A DNA stretch of 64,000 nucleotides from Alienimonas californiensis. Lineage in GTDB: Bacteria; Planctomycetota; Planctomycetia; Planctomycetales; Planctomycetaceae. Both the position numbers and the translations under genes were made by a program. This document shows positions 8,770 to 17,744 of the stretch, in pieces (position 1 is the stretch's first letter; the number at the start of each line of letters is the position of its first letter). The stretch is from the NCBI RefSeq assembly GCF_007743815.1, contig NZ_CP036265.1, forward strand, positions 4,471,823 through 4,535,822, in the 5' to 3' direction. Under the pieces are notes generated by a model, which saw nothing but the letters and a program-made list of their open reading frames with translations, was not told the DNA's origin and ran no database searches.

Positions 8770-9945
8770 TCAGCGGTTTGAACGGAAGCTGGGTCGGTTC
8801 GGGGGGCCGCCCTCCTCCGGCCGGCCGTTGCCGTTCGGCGGCCCGTCCCCGCGCTCCTCCGGCCGGCGGTCCGGCGGGCGGCGATCGCCGTTGCCGCGGC
8901 GGCCGAAGCGGCGGGAGCCGAAGCTCAGGTCGCGAAGTCGATCCGCCAGTTCGAAGGCCCGCACGGCAGCCTCCCGCTCCTCTTCGGAGAGTCCGGCGAC
9001 CGTCTCGTCCGGCCCCTCGGGGGGCGAGCGGACCAGTCGCTCGGCCAGTTCCTCCCTGGCGGCGCCGCCGGCGGCTCGGACGGCGTCGCGGTCCGGCAGG
9101 GAGGTGAGCAGCGGGAGCAAACGCTCCCCGTTCGGCCCACCGACGCGTTCGGTCCAGGCTTTCCGCAACGCCCGGGAAAGAATGCCGACCAACTGACCGC
9201 GGGCGAACTGGGCGGCGAACTCCCCGCCCGGACCCGTCCCCCCGAGCCAGCGGTCCAACCCCGGCAGTCCGCGGGCGGTCAGGCGGGCGTCCAGTTCGGT
9301 CAGCAGGGTGTCCGGCAGCCACTCCTCCGGCGGGCGGGGCCGTAGCGAACCGCGGGTCGTGGCGGCGGACTCGAGCACCCGAAACAGCCGTTCCGGACGC
9401 GGCGCCGCGAGCGGGTCGTCGCCCGTCAGCCGGGACAAACTGCTGCGCTCCGCCAGCAGGACGATCAGTTCCTCCTCGATCAGATCGACCCGGGGCCAGT
9501 CCGCCGCGGAACGTTCGCCGGGCGCCCGGTTGAAAAAGTCGCTGAATCCCTCCGGCGGCGGGGGGATCGAACGGTAGCCGTCGATCACGCGTCGCAGCAG
9601 CACGACCCGCTCCGCGGGGGTGTCCGCCGACTCGACCGCTGCCCGCTCCGCCGGGGTGAGGCGGACGAGGACGGCCCGCAGGCGGTCGAGCGTCTGGTTC
9701 AGATCGCCGGCGGGGCCGTCCGCCTCCAGCCGGGCGTGCAGGGACCGCAGGCGCTCGCGTTCCGCCTCGGGCAGATCGAGAAACGCTTCGTGCCGGTCCC
9801 GTAGGGCGGCGCGCTCTTCCGCGGTCAGGGCTTCAATGCGGGCGCGGCTGGCGGCGTCCGCATCCTGACCCTGTGCCGGGACGGCGGCGGCCGCGAGGAG
9901 CAGCGCCGCCGCGGCGACGCCGGGGGCGAGGGGGCGGCGGATCAT
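8770..9945 (-). CDS. Secreted helical protein of the sigma/anti-sigma operon, unknown function
   Basis: 391 residues. A signal peptide (hydrophobic run 9-22 ending A-V-P-A-Q-G-Q) is followed by helical sequence with repeated L-T-A-E-E-R-A-A-L and L-P-E-A-E-R-E-R-L-R-S-L-like stretches, reminiscent of DUF3106-type periplasmic proteins. The last 60 residues are Arg/Gly/Pro-rich. It is the last gene of a three-gene unit: its ATG overlaps the stop of the anti-sigma gene by ATGA, so it is probably translated together with it. A role in sensing or response to an envelope signal is plausible from position only. Confidence 0.65.
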   Translation of the reverse strand: MIRRPLAPGVAAAALLLAAAAVPAQGQDADAASRARIEALTAEERAALRDRHEAFLDLPEAERERLRSLHARLEADGPAGDLNQTLDRLRAVLVRLTPAERAAVESADTPAERVVLLRRVIDGYRSIPPPPEGFSDFFNRAPGERSAADWPRVDLIEEELIVLLAERSSLSRLTGDDPLAAPRPERLFRVLESAATTRGSLRPRPPEEWLPDTLLTELDARLTARGLPGLDRWLGGTGPGGEFAAQFARGQLVGILSRALRKAWTERVGGPNGERLLPLLTSLPDRDAVRAAGGAAREELAERLVRSPPEGPDETVAGLSEEEREAAVRAFELADRLRDLSFGSRRFGRRGNGDRRPPDRRPEERGDGPPNGNGRPEEGGPPNRPSFRSNR

Positions 9946-10469
9946 TCCGGCGACGCGGGGGCTTCGGGGTCGAGGTCCGGCGGCAGGTCGATCAGCACGC
10001 CGGAGCGGTTCAGTTCCTGCAGGAACGTTTCGCTCTGGGCGTCGCGCAGCCGGGGCAGGTCGCGGAGGACGGGTTCGTCCCGCACGAGGGCGTCACTGGC
10101 GCCAGGAGCCCATTCGGCGGCGGCGAGGTAGCCGACCGTCGCCGCCCCCGCGAGCCCCGCCGCCCACAGCGCCAGCAGGCCGGCCCCCCGGGCGACGTGC
10201 ACCGCGGCCCGGTCCGACAGCGGCACGCTCTCGTCCAGGGAGCGGGCCGCCGCGAGGGTGCGTTCGGTGAACTCCCGGTCCGGGTCCGCGGCGGGGAGCA
10301 GATCCAGCAGGTCCCAGGTGCGGGTGAGCATCTCCACCTCGTTCCGCGCGACGGGGCTGCTGGCGAGCGCCTTGCCGATGCGCTCGCTGGCCGCGCCCTC
10401 CAATTCGCCGTCGAGGTACGCGACGAGATCGTCGCGGTCTTCGGCGGTCAGGCGGGCGATCTGGGACAT
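9942..10469 (-). CDS. Anti-sigma factor-like membrane protein
   Basis: 175 residues: a cytoplasmic N-terminal part with L-T-A-E-D-R-D-D-L-V-A-Y-L-D-G-E-L (the helix typical of anti-sigma and zf-HC2-like proteins, here without the zinc-binding His/Cys set), one membrane segment near 100-120, and a short external tail. It lies 82 bp downstream of an ECF sigma gene, as expected for the partner that holds the sigma at the membrane. I chose the ATG at 10469; the upstream TTG at 10502 would add eleven residues without support. Confidence 0.75.
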   Translation of the reverse strand: MSQIARLTAEDRDDLVAYLDGELEGAASERIGKALASSPVARNEVEMLTRTWDLLDLLPAADPDREFTERTLAAARSLDESVPLSDRAAVHVARGAGLLALWAAGLAGAATVGYLAAAEWAPGASDALVRDEPVLRDLPRLRDAQSETFLQELNRSGVLIDLPPDLDPEAPASPE

Positions 10470-10551
10470 GGCGGGGGGCGGGGCGGTCGTCGGTCCCTTC
10501 AAAGGAGCGGCCGGCGGGGAAGGCTCGGGGAAAGGCGGGGGGCGGGGACGA

Positions 10552-11232
10552 TCACTTCACGTACGGTTCCAGCTTGGAACGCAGGTTCTCGCGGGCCCGG
10601 GCCAGCAGGCTTTTCACGGCGGCGGGGGACAGTTCCATCGTCTCGGCGATGTCCGCGTAGGGCATGCCCTCAAAGCGGTGCAGCAGCACGGCGAGCTTCT
10701 GCCGATCGGAGAGCGTGTCCAGCGCCTCGCGGACCTTCTCCCGCAATTCGTCCTTGGCGAAGAGCCGGCTGGGCATCAGACCGCTTTTCTCGACGGCCAT
10801 CTGCTCGTGGGTGCCGGTCGCGGAGCCCACCTTCGGATCGACCCGGATCTCCTTCTTCCGGCCCAGCCCGCGGCGGGCGTTGCTGGCGAGGTTGTGGGCG
10901 ATGCGGTACAGCCAGGTGCTGAACTTCGCCGTCGGCACATAGCCGGTGCGGGCCCGGTAGACCCGTAGGAAGGCCTCCTGCGACAGGTCCTCCGCGAGGC
11001 TGCGGTCACCGACGAGGTGGGTGAACACCGTCACCAACCGGGCCTGGAACTTCTCCACCAGCTCCGCGAAGGCGGCCTCGTCCCCGTCGCGGACCTGCAA
11101 CATCAGTTGCACGTTCGGGTCGCGGAGGGCCGACGGGCTGGCCGCCTCGCCGGACGTCGGCAGGGGGACGGTGCGACCGGCCGCGGACTCGGCCGCGGAA
11201 CGACGGGCGGCGGTCGGGGCGACGTCCGGCAC
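10552..11232 (-). CDS. ECF RNA polymerase sigma factor (RpoE-like)
   Basis: Both functional regions of an ECF sigma are clear. Region 2 has D-L-S-Q-E-A-F-L-R-V-Y-R and K-F-S-T-W-L-Y-R-I-A-H-N; region 4 has L-S-D-R-Q-K-L-A-V-L-L-H-R-F-E-G and Y-A-D-I-A-E-T-M-E-L-S-P-A-A-V-K-S-L. The sigma would direct polymerase to its own set of promoters and be controlled by the downstream anti-sigma. The start is uncertain: GTG at 11232 is used here (226 residues), but an ATG at 11343 gives 37 more, Arg/Pro-rich residues. The core begins only near P-N-V-Q-L-M-L. Confidence 0.88.
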   Translation of the reverse strand: MPDVAPTAARRSAAESAAGRTVPLPTSGEAASPSALRDPNVQLMLQVRDGDEAAFAELVEKFQARLVTVFTHLVGDRSLAEDLSQEAFLRVYRARTGYVPTAKFSTWLYRIAHNLASNARRGLGRKKEIRVDPKVGSATGTHEQMAVEKSGLMPSRLFAKDELREKVREALDTLSDRQKLAVLLHRFEGMPYADIAETMELSPAAVKSLLARARENLRSKLEPYVK

Positions 11233-11399
11233 GCGGCGGGGGAGCGGGCGGTGAACGGGGAGACCGGGAAAGCGGCGGCGGGCGGTGGACCCCGCCGGCA
11301 GGGTCCGGCAGTGTACCGGCCCCGCGGCAGGAACCGATACCATCGGCGCCCCGCGCCCGTTTCGGCCGACCCGCCCCGCCCCGCACGCCCCCCTTCTTC

Positions 11400-12617
11400 G
11401 TGACGTTACCCTCGCTGCCGACCTGCTATTGCACGAACGTGCACCCCGGCCGCAGCGTCGCCGAGGTTTTGGACGGGTTGGAACAGTTCGCCGTCCCGGT
11501 GCGGGACCGTCTCGCCGCCGCGGGGGCCGGTCCGCTGGCGGTGGGACTGTGGTTCGCCGCGCCCGTCGCCGAGGTGCTGACCGAAGACGCCGGCGCTCTC
11601 GCCCGCATCGCCGCGTTCCTGCGGGAGCGCGACCTGACCTGCTACACGCTCAACGCCTTTCCCTTCGGCGACTTCCACCGGGACGCCGTCAAGGCGGACG
11701 TGTACCTGCCGGATTGGACGGACCCGCTGCGTCTCGCCTACACCGGGCGGTGTGCGGCGCTGCTTGCGGCGTTGCTGCCGGAGGGGCGGGAGGGCAGCGT
11801 CTCCACGCTGCCGCTGGGCAGCGCCCTGAACGGCGAACTGCCGGCCGACTTCGAGCGGCGCTGCATCGACCACCTGCTGGCCCTCGCCCGGGAACTGGAC
11901 GAACTGCACGACCGCACCGGCCGGGTCGTCCGACTGGCGATCGAGCCCGAACCGTTCTGCGTGCTGGAGACGACCGCGGAGACGATCGCCTTCTTCGACC
12001 GCCTGCGAACCGCCGCGGACGAAGCCGGCTGCGGGGCGGCCGCCCGCACGCATCTGGGCGTGTGCTACGACGTCTGCCATCAGGCGGTGGAGTTCGAAGC
12101 CGCCGCCGAGGTCGTCGCGGCGTTCGAGGCCGCGGACGTGCGGATCAATAAGGTGCAGCTCTCCTGCGCCGTCGAGCTGCCGGACCCCGCCGACGCCGAC
12201 GCCCGGGCGGCGCTGGTGCGGTATGCGGAGCCGCGGTATCTGCACCAAACCTTCGCCGCCGTCCGAGACGGCGACTCCTGGGCGGTGCGGGGGCGGGCGG
12301 CGGACATCGCCCCGGAGTTCGCCGACGCCGCTCCGCCGGAGTTCTTCGCCGCAGACGCCTGGCGAACCCACTTCCACGTGCCCATCAGCCGGACGGACCT
12401 CGGCCCGCTGAACACCACTCGGCCGGAGCTGGCCGCCGCCCTGTCCGCGGTCGCGGGGCTGCCGTACGCCCCGCACCTGGAGGTCGAGACCTACACCTGG
12501 CCGGTGTTGCCCGGGGCGACGCCGACGCCGGAGGAACAGATCGAAGGCATCGCTGCGGAACTGCTCGCCGCGGCCGCGATCGCCGCAACCACTGTCCAGA
12601 ACGACGGGGCGGCGTGA
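11400..12617 (+). CDS. eboE: Metabolite traffic protein EboE
   Basis: 405 residues, a TIM-barrel protein of the xylose-isomerase type. The opening Y-C-T-N-V-H-P-G-R-S and inner motifs such as L-N-A-F-P-F-G-D-F-H and L-A-I-E-P-E-P-F-C-V-L-E match EboE. In other bacteria the ebo cluster (eboABCDEF) is linked to movement of secondary-metabolite precursors to the periplasm. Here eboE stands without eboA, B, C or F in view. The start is GTG at 11400; it is divergent from the sigma gene. Its stop overlaps the next gene by GTGA, so it is coupled to the EamA transporter. Confidence 0.85.
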   Translation: MTLPSLPTCYCTNVHPGRSVAEVLDGLEQFAVPVRDRLAAAGAGPLAVGLWFAAPVAEVLTEDAGALARIAAFLRERDLTCYTLNAFPFGDFHRDAVKADVYLPDWTDPLRLAYTGRCAALLAALLPEGREGSVSTLPLGSALNGELPADFERRCIDHLLALARELDELHDRTGRVVRLAIEPEPFCVLETTAETIAFFDRLRTAADEAGCGAAARTHLGVCYDVCHQAVEFEAAAEVVAAFEAADVRINKVQLSCAVELPDPADADARAALVRYAEPRYLHQTFAAVRDGDSWAVRGRAADIAPEFADAAPPEFFAADAWRTHFHVPISRTDLGPLNTTRPELAAALSAVAGLPYAPHLEVETYTWPVLPGATPTPEEQIEGIAAELLAAAAIAATTVQNDGAA

Positions 12618-13603
12618 CGACGCCGGCGCCTCCCAAAGCCCCGGCCGCCCCGGCTGCAAGGACCCGGGCCAGCCCCTCCAAGCCGCTGCCGTGGAAGGCG
12701 GCGGCGGTGGCGATCCTGCTGTCGATTCTCTGGGGCGGCACCCCGGCGAGCATTCGCGTCGCGGGGGACAGCGTGCCGCCGCTGTTCGGGGCGGCGATCC
12801 GGTTCTGGCTGGCCAGCCTGTTCATGCTGGGCTGGTGCGCCGCCCGCGGCGAGCGGCTGTGGCCGCGGCGGCACGAGTGGCGGCCCTGCGGCCTGCTGGG
12901 GCTGTTTCTGTTCGTGCAGATCGCCCTCTACCACACCGGCGTGGCGGCGACGAACGCCTCGCACGCGGCGCTGTTCATCAACACGTTCGTGTTCTGGACC
13001 GCGGTCATCGAGCACTTCGTCTCCCGCGACGACCGCCTCACCGGTCTGCGATGGGCGGGGCTGGCCGTCGCGGCGACGGGCGTCTGCACCGTGCTGTTCA
13101 CCGCCGGGCAGACTGTCTCCGGCGGCGGCACCCCGGCGACCTTGCGGGGGGACTTCATCGTCGCGTTCTCCGGCTTCCTGCTGGGGGCGAAGATCGTGGT
13201 GACGAAGCGCACGACGAAACGCGTCCCCCCCGGCACGCTGATTTTGTGGCACGACATCCTTGGGGCCTCGCTGCTGTTGGCGCTGGCGGCGGCCGTGGAG
13301 ACCTTCGAGCCGGCCCGCCTGACGACGGAGGCCGTGCTGGCGCTGCTTTATCAGGGATTACTCGTCGGCGGGTTCTGCTTCGGGGCCCAGACGGCGCTGC
13401 TGGAACGCTACTCGGCCAGCCGGGTGACGGCCTTCAACGCGGCGACGCCGGTGTGGGGCGTGGCGATCGCCGTGCTAATGCTGGGCGATCCGCTGTCGCC
13501 GTGGCTGTTCGTGGCGGCGGGGGCCGTGGCGACCGGTATCGTGCTGATCAACCGACGCCCCCGCGGTGCGACGGTTCGTCGCCCTCTTCGAGAGGGCGGC
13601 TAA
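12614..13603 (+). CDS. EamA/DMT-superfamily transporter
   Basis: 329 residues with about ten membrane segments from residue 28 on, arranged as two EamA halves. Typical markers are I-L-W-G-G-T-P near 37-43 and the fourth-segment sequence around Y-H-T-G-V-A-A-T-N-A-S-H-A-A-L. Members export amino acids, sugars or drugs; the substrate cannot be read from sequence. The GTG start overlaps the eboE stop by 4 bp, which ties its translation to eboE and suggests that it may move the compound EboE handles. Confidence 0.88.
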   Translation: MTTPAPPKAPAAPAARTRASPSKPLPWKAAAVAILLSILWGGTPASIRVAGDSVPPLFGAAIRFWLASLFMLGWCAARGERLWPRRHEWRPCGLLGLFLFVQIALYHTGVAATNASHAALFINTFVFWTAVIEHFVSRDDRLTGLRWAGLAVAATGVCTVLFTAGQTVSGGGTPATLRGDFIVAFSGFLLGAKIVVTKRTTKRVPPGTLILWHDILGASLLLALAAAVETFEPARLTTEAVLALLYQGLLVGGFCFGAQTALLERYSASRVTAFNAATPVWGVAIAVLMLGDPLSPWLFVAAGAVATGIVLINRRPRGATVRRPLREGG

Positions 13604-13669
13604 CGCCGGAGGGCGTTCGGGCGTACACTCCGCACGACCCTCACGGACGGACCCGGCGGAGCCCACGGC

Positions 13670-14932
13670 GTGCAAATCAGTTGGCAGCCCGAACCGTTCG
13701 CCGCGTTCGGCCCCAATCCTTTCGCCGCCCCGGGGCCGTCTGCCCCGCTGCACGTCGTCGAGGCGAAGCGGAAAAAGGAGCTCAAGGAGCGGATGCGGCT
13801 CGCCTGCCCGCGACGTCCGGGCGTCTACGGCATGGTCGACGCCGCCGGCCGGCTGATCTACGTCGGCAAGTCGAAGTCCCTCCGCACCCGTCTGCTGAGC
13901 TACTTCGGCAAGAGCGCCGAGGGGGAGAAGGCGGCGAAAATCATCCGCGAAACCCGCACACTGGTGTGGGAGGAGACCGGCACGGACTTCGCCAGCCTGC
14001 TCCGCGAACTTCAACTGATCCGCACCTGGCGGCCCCGCTGGAACGTGAAGGACCAGCCCCGCAGCCGACGGCCGCGATACCTGTGCGTCGGTCGCGGCCC
14101 GGCCCGCTGCGTGTTCGTCACCACGACTCCGCCGAAGGACGCGGTCGCCTTCGGCCCCTTCCGCGGCCGGGCGACGCTGACCGCCGCCGCGGAGGCGTTG
14201 AATCTGCATTACGGTCTGCGGGACTGCACCGGCAAGGTCACGCTGCACTGGGCCGATCAGGCGGAGTTGTTCCCCACGCAGAAGCGCCCCGGCTGCCTGC
14301 GGATTGATCTGGGCACCTGCCTCGGCCCCTGCGCCGGGGCCTGCACGCGGAAGGCCTACGCTGAGCGGGAAGAGGCCTGTCTGCGGTGGCTCCGCGGCCT
14401 GAGCGCCGCAGCCGACGGCCCGGACCCCGCCGGAGTGCTCGCCGAGCGGATGGCTCGCGCCGCCCGGGAGATGCGGTTCGAAACCGCCGCCAAACTGCGG
14501 GACGCCGCCACCGCGGTCGAATGGCTGGCCACGAAGCTGCACGATTTGCGGACCGTGCGGGAGACGTTTCACTTTGTCTATCCCACTGTCGCGGGGCGAG
14601 GTACGGAGCAGAATCGCGACGCCGGCGGCCCGGAAGACGGGCGGCGGCTGTGGTACCTCATCGAACGGGGTCACGTCGCCGCCGTGGTGCACGACCCCGT
14701 CGCCGACCGCCGCCGCCGCAAGCCCGCCGAGCGGCTGCTGGCGGCTTGGGTGGACGACGGCCGGTTGCTCCCCCGCCACCACATTCCCCCGCACCCGACG
14801 GTCAACCTGACCGGGCATTGGTTCCGCACCAAACCGGCGGAACTCGAAGGCGTGATGACGCCCGCGGAGGCGCTGGAGGCCTGTCGCAGCGGCTTCCGGC
14901 CGGAGCGAAAAGCGGCCGAGGTCGCGGCGTAG
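13670..14932 (+). CDS. GIY-YIG endonuclease, UvrC-like without the C-terminal nuclease
   Basis: 420 residues. A GIY-YIG domain at about 44-125 contains P-G-V-Y-G-M and L-I-Y-V-G-K-S-K-S-L-R-T-R-L. A UvrC-like cysteine segment (C-L-G-P-C-A-G-A-C) is near 222 and a UVR helix (M-R-F-E-T-A-A-K-L-R-D) near 270. The RNase H-like and HhH domains that make the second UvrC cut are absent, so it resembles Cho, though it is longer than E. coli Cho (about 295). It probably makes the 3' incision beside bulky lesions. GTG start. Confidence 0.85.
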   Translation: MQISWQPEPFAAFGPNPFAAPGPSAPLHVVEAKRKKELKERMRLACPRRPGVYGMVDAAGRLIYVGKSKSLRTRLLSYFGKSAEGEKAAKIIRETRTLVWEETGTDFASLLRELQLIRTWRPRWNVKDQPRSRRPRYLCVGRGPARCVFVTTTPPKDAVAFGPFRGRATLTAAAEALNLHYGLRDCTGKVTLHWADQAELFPTQKRPGCLRIDLGTCLGPCAGACTRKAYAEREEACLRWLRGLSAAADGPDPAGVLAERMARAAREMRFETAAKLRDAATAVEWLATKLHDLRTVRETFHFVYPTVAGRGTEQNRDAGGPEDGRRLWYLIERGHVAAVVHDPVADRRRRKPAERLLAAWVDDGRLLPRHHIPPHPTVNLTGHWFRTKPAELEGVMTPAEALEACRSGFRPERKAAEVAA

Positions 14933-15000
14933 TCGGTTGCGAGCGGGCGGAGCGGCCGGGCAGAGTGTCCGGCCCACTCGCCCGTTTCGGAATCCGCCGA

Positions 15001-15725
15001 TGCTCTCCGCCCTGCTGTTCGCCGCCCTCGCCGCCGGCCCCGAACCGGTCGACGCCGCAAACGCGCCGCCGCTGAAACGCGACGCCGCCCCGGCGGAGAC
15101 GTTGCTGGGTCAGCCGCGGGCGTTCCTCGCCGCCTTCGAAGGCTCTGAGCCCGCCGCGGCCTTCGCCCCGACGGACAAGAAGGCGTGGACGGTCAAGCAG
15201 CAGTCGAACGGCAACAGCGTCTACGCCCTGACCGTCCGCGTCAGCGACTACAAGCCGCCGGTCCGCAGCCCGCACAACATCGCGCTGGTGGAAGACGTCC
15301 AGCTTGCGGAGACGATCATCGACGTCGACTTTCAAAGCACGATGACTGACTACGGCCACCGTTCGCTCTGCCTGTTCTTCAATTATCAGGACCCGTCGCA
15401 CTTCTATTACGTGCACTTCGGCAAGGAGGCGGACCCGCACGCCAATCAGATCTTCGTGGTGAACGACAAGCCGCGGCTGGCGATCTCCAAGACGACCACC
15501 GACGGCACCCCCTGGGATGCCGAGTGGCACCACGCCCGCGTCGTGCGGAAGCCGGCGACAGGCGAGATCAGCGTCTACTTCGACGACATGGAGACCCCGG
15601 CGATGACCGCCGTCGACAAAACCTTCATGCACGGGCAGGTCGGCATCGGGTCGTTCGACGACTCGGGGGCCTTCGACAATCTCGCCGTCTACGGCACGCC
15701 CGCCGAGGACGCGGCGGCCGAGTGA
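15001..15725 (+). CDS. Secreted LamG/DUF1080-like protein
   Basis: 241 residues with a short signal peptide (residues 1-20) and a jelly-roll body. Markers include W-T-V-K-Q-Q, F-F-N-Y-Q-D-P-S-H-F-Y-Y-V-H-F-G-K and the late stretch G-Q-V-G-I-G-S-F-D-D-S-G-A-F-D-N. This is the sandwich fold shared by DUF1080 (3-keto-disaccharide hydrolase-type) and other LamG-like proteins of planctomycetes. Carbohydrate binding or cleavage outside the cell is likely; I cannot point to catalytic residues. ATG at 15001 gives a clean signal peptide. The stop overlaps mutY by GTGA. Confidence 0.75.
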
Positions 15726-16882
15726 ACGACGCGGACCTCCCCGCATTCCGGACCGCGATCCTGGATTGGTACGCCGCCCACGGCCGCGATCTGCCGTGGC
15801 GGCGGACGGCCAACCCGTATCCGATCTGGGTCAGCGAGGTGATGCTCCAGCAGACGACCGTCGCGGCGGTCGTCCCCTATTGGGAGCGGTTCCTCGCCGC
15901 CTTCCCCACCGTTGAGGCGTTAGCCGCAGCCCCCGAAGTCGCGGTGCTGCGTCTGTGGGAGGGTCTGGGCTACTACAGCCGTGCCCGCAACCTGCACGCC
16001 GCGGCGAAGGCGATCGTCGTCCGGGGCAGTTGGCCGCGGACGGTGGAGGGCCTGCGGGAGCTGCCGGGCGTCGGTCGCTACACCGCGGGAGCCGTCGCCA
16101 GTTTCGCGTTCGATCAGCCGGCGCCGATCGTGGAGGCCAACACCCTCCGCCTGTTCGCCCGGCTGATCGGCCTGCGGGACGATCCCCGCTCCGCCGCCGG
16201 ACAGGCGGCGTTGTGGGGCTTCGCCGAACGTCTCGTCGCGGCTCCGACAGAGGAGGCCCGGCCGTCCACGCTCAATCAGGCGGTGATGGAGCTGGGCGGA
16301 ACCGTCTGCACGCCGAAGGAACCACGGTGCGGCGCCTGCCCCGTGAGCCGGTGGTGCGTCGCGTTTGCTCTGAACGCTCAAGACGTGATCCCGCCGCCGA
16401 AGGCGCGGCCGACGATCACGAACGTCACCGAGGCGACCATCGCCGTCCGGCGGGCGGACGGGGCGGTGCTGATCCGGCAGCGGGAGGAGGGCGAACGCTG
16501 GGCCGGTCTGTGGGATTTCCCCCGGTTCGAGCCGCCGGCGGAACTGACGGCCGACGTGCCGCCGCTCGACGGGCGGCAACGCTCGTTGCCGCTGGGCGAC
16601 GACCTCGGGCCGCTTCAACAGTGGTTGTCTGAAGCGGTCCGGGAACAGACCGGCGTCCGCTGCACGGTGGGGGCGGGGGCGCTGGAGATTCGGCACGGGG
16701 TGACCCGGTTCCGCATCCGCCTGCTGTGCTTCCTGGGCGAACGCACCGGCGGCCGGCTGCGGTCGCGGGCGGCGCTGCGGTGGGCGAGGCCGGCGGACCT
16801 GACGGACGTACCGCTGTCGAAGACGGGACGACAGTTCGCGCAGCGGCTGGCCGATCTGTCGGTGGAGGGCGGAGCGCCGTAG
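15722..16882 (+). CDS. mutY: A/G-specific adenine glycosylase MutY
   Basis: 386 residues. The HhH-GPD domain has W-V-S-E-V-M-L-Q-Q-T with catalytic Glu39, and L-P-G-V-G-R-Y-T-A-G-A at 114-124. The iron-sulfur loop is C-x6-C-x2-C-x5-C (C-T-P-K-E-P-R-C-G-A-C-P-V-S-R-W-C). A NUDIX-like domain that recognises 8-oxoG follows from about 240. The enzyme removes adenine mispaired with 8-oxoguanine. One oddity: the position of the catalytic Asp in E. coli (Asp138, in I-L-D-G-N-V) is Glu138 here (I-V-E-A-N-T). GTG start coupled to the upstream gene. Confidence 0.94.
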   Translation: MNDADLPAFRTAILDWYAAHGRDLPWRRTANPYPIWVSEVMLQQTTVAAVVPYWERFLAAFPTVEALAAAPEVAVLRLWEGLGYYSRARNLHAAAKAIVVRGSWPRTVEGLRELPGVGRYTAGAVASFAFDQPAPIVEANTLRLFARLIGLRDDPRSAAGQAALWGFAERLVAAPTEEARPSTLNQAVMELGGTVCTPKEPRCGACPVSRWCVAFALNAQDVIPPPKARPTITNVTEATIAVRRADGAVLIRQREEGERWAGLWDFPRFEPPAELTADVPPLDGRQRSLPLGDDLGPLQQWLSEAVREQTGVRCTVGAGALEIRHGVTRFRIRLLCFLGERTGGRLRSRAALRWARPADLTDVPLSKTGRQFAQRLADLSVEGGAP

Positions 16883-16883
16883 A

Positions 16884-17720
16884 ATGACTGCCGCCGTCCA
16901 CCCGCCCTTTGGGGACCCCATGTCCGAAGTCCCGCCGATTCGCGAAGACGAATCGCCGGCGGAGACGCCGCGGTCGCGGTGGGCGACGGCGCTGGCAGTT
17001 CTCGGGCTGGGCACGGCGGAAGGCGCCGGCGGGTTGGGGGTCTCCCTCGCGGTCCACGGCGGCGTGCTGCTGGCGATGGCCCTCTGGGCAATCGACCTGC
17101 ACGGCACCGGCAGCGGGCTGATGCTCTCCGTCACGCCGGGCACGGAGGAGTCGGCGGAGATCGAACTGATCGACACCCAGTGGGACAAATCCGGCGGCAG
17201 CCCGCTGCAGATCACCGCCCCGCCGCTGGAGCTCTTCGCCGAGGACGCTCCGGGGATGGAGGTCGAGGTGCTGACCGCCTCCGCCGGCGGCGTCTCCGAG
17301 GGAACCGGCGCCGGCACAGGGGAGGGCGACGGCGACGGGGACGGCGCCAACCCGGAAACAATCCAGCTGCCCGGCGGGGGCACGGCGATCCGCAAAGGGA
17401 GCTTCACCGTCTGGACGGTCCCCCCAGACCCCCGGCCGATGCAGGACTACGCGATCGTGATCGAAGTCGATCTGCCGGAGAAACTGCGGCTGCGTCGCTA
17501 CCCGAAGCACGACCTGTACGGGATGGTGAAGGGCACCGACGACTTCCTGATGCGTCTGCCAGGCAACTCCCTGGCGGACCGCCGGGGGTTCCTGCCGATC
17601 CGCGACGGTAAGGTGCAATTCGTGGTCGGCATCCCCGGGGCCGAGAGCCTCGTCAAGGACCGCATCACGGTCGGCAGCAAGCTGCTGAACGAATCCCAGA
17701 CGCTGGAACTTGTGTTCTGA
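16884..17720 (+). CDS. Membrane-anchored protein with a Gly-rich linker, unknown function
   Basis: 278 residues: a polar N-terminus, one membrane segment (about 51-70), a long external linker with many Gly, Glu and Asp (G-T-G-A-G-T-G-E-G-D-G-D-G-D), and a compact C-terminal domain of about 110 residues that starts near S-F-T-V-W-T-V-P-P-D-P-R-P. The overall plan recalls envelope-spanning proteins, but I recognise no family. ATG at 16884 sits 1 base after the mutY stop; ATG at 16920 is an alternative. It leads a three-gene run with the acidic protein and the ATP-grasp gene. Confidence 0.65.
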   Translation: MTAAVHPPFGDPMSEVPPIREDESPAETPRSRWATALAVLGLGTAEGAGGLGVSLAVHGGVLLAMALWAIDLHGTGSGLMLSVTPGTEESAEIELIDTQWDKSGGSPLQITAPPLELFAEDAPGMEVEVLTASAGGVSEGTGAGTGEGDGDGDGANPETIQLPGGGTAIRKGSFTVWTVPPDPRPMQDYAIVIEVDLPEKLRLRRYPKHDLYGMVKGTDDFLMRLPGNSLADRRGFLPIRDGKVQFVVGIPGAESLVKDRITVGSKLLNESQTLELVF

Positions 17721-17744
17721 CCCCCGCCCCCGCCGGAGCCGGTG

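Noticed and set aside
12691..14307. 538-residue plus-strand frame
   Set aside because: Overlaps the EamA and GIY-YIG genes in another frame; Arg/Gly-rich.
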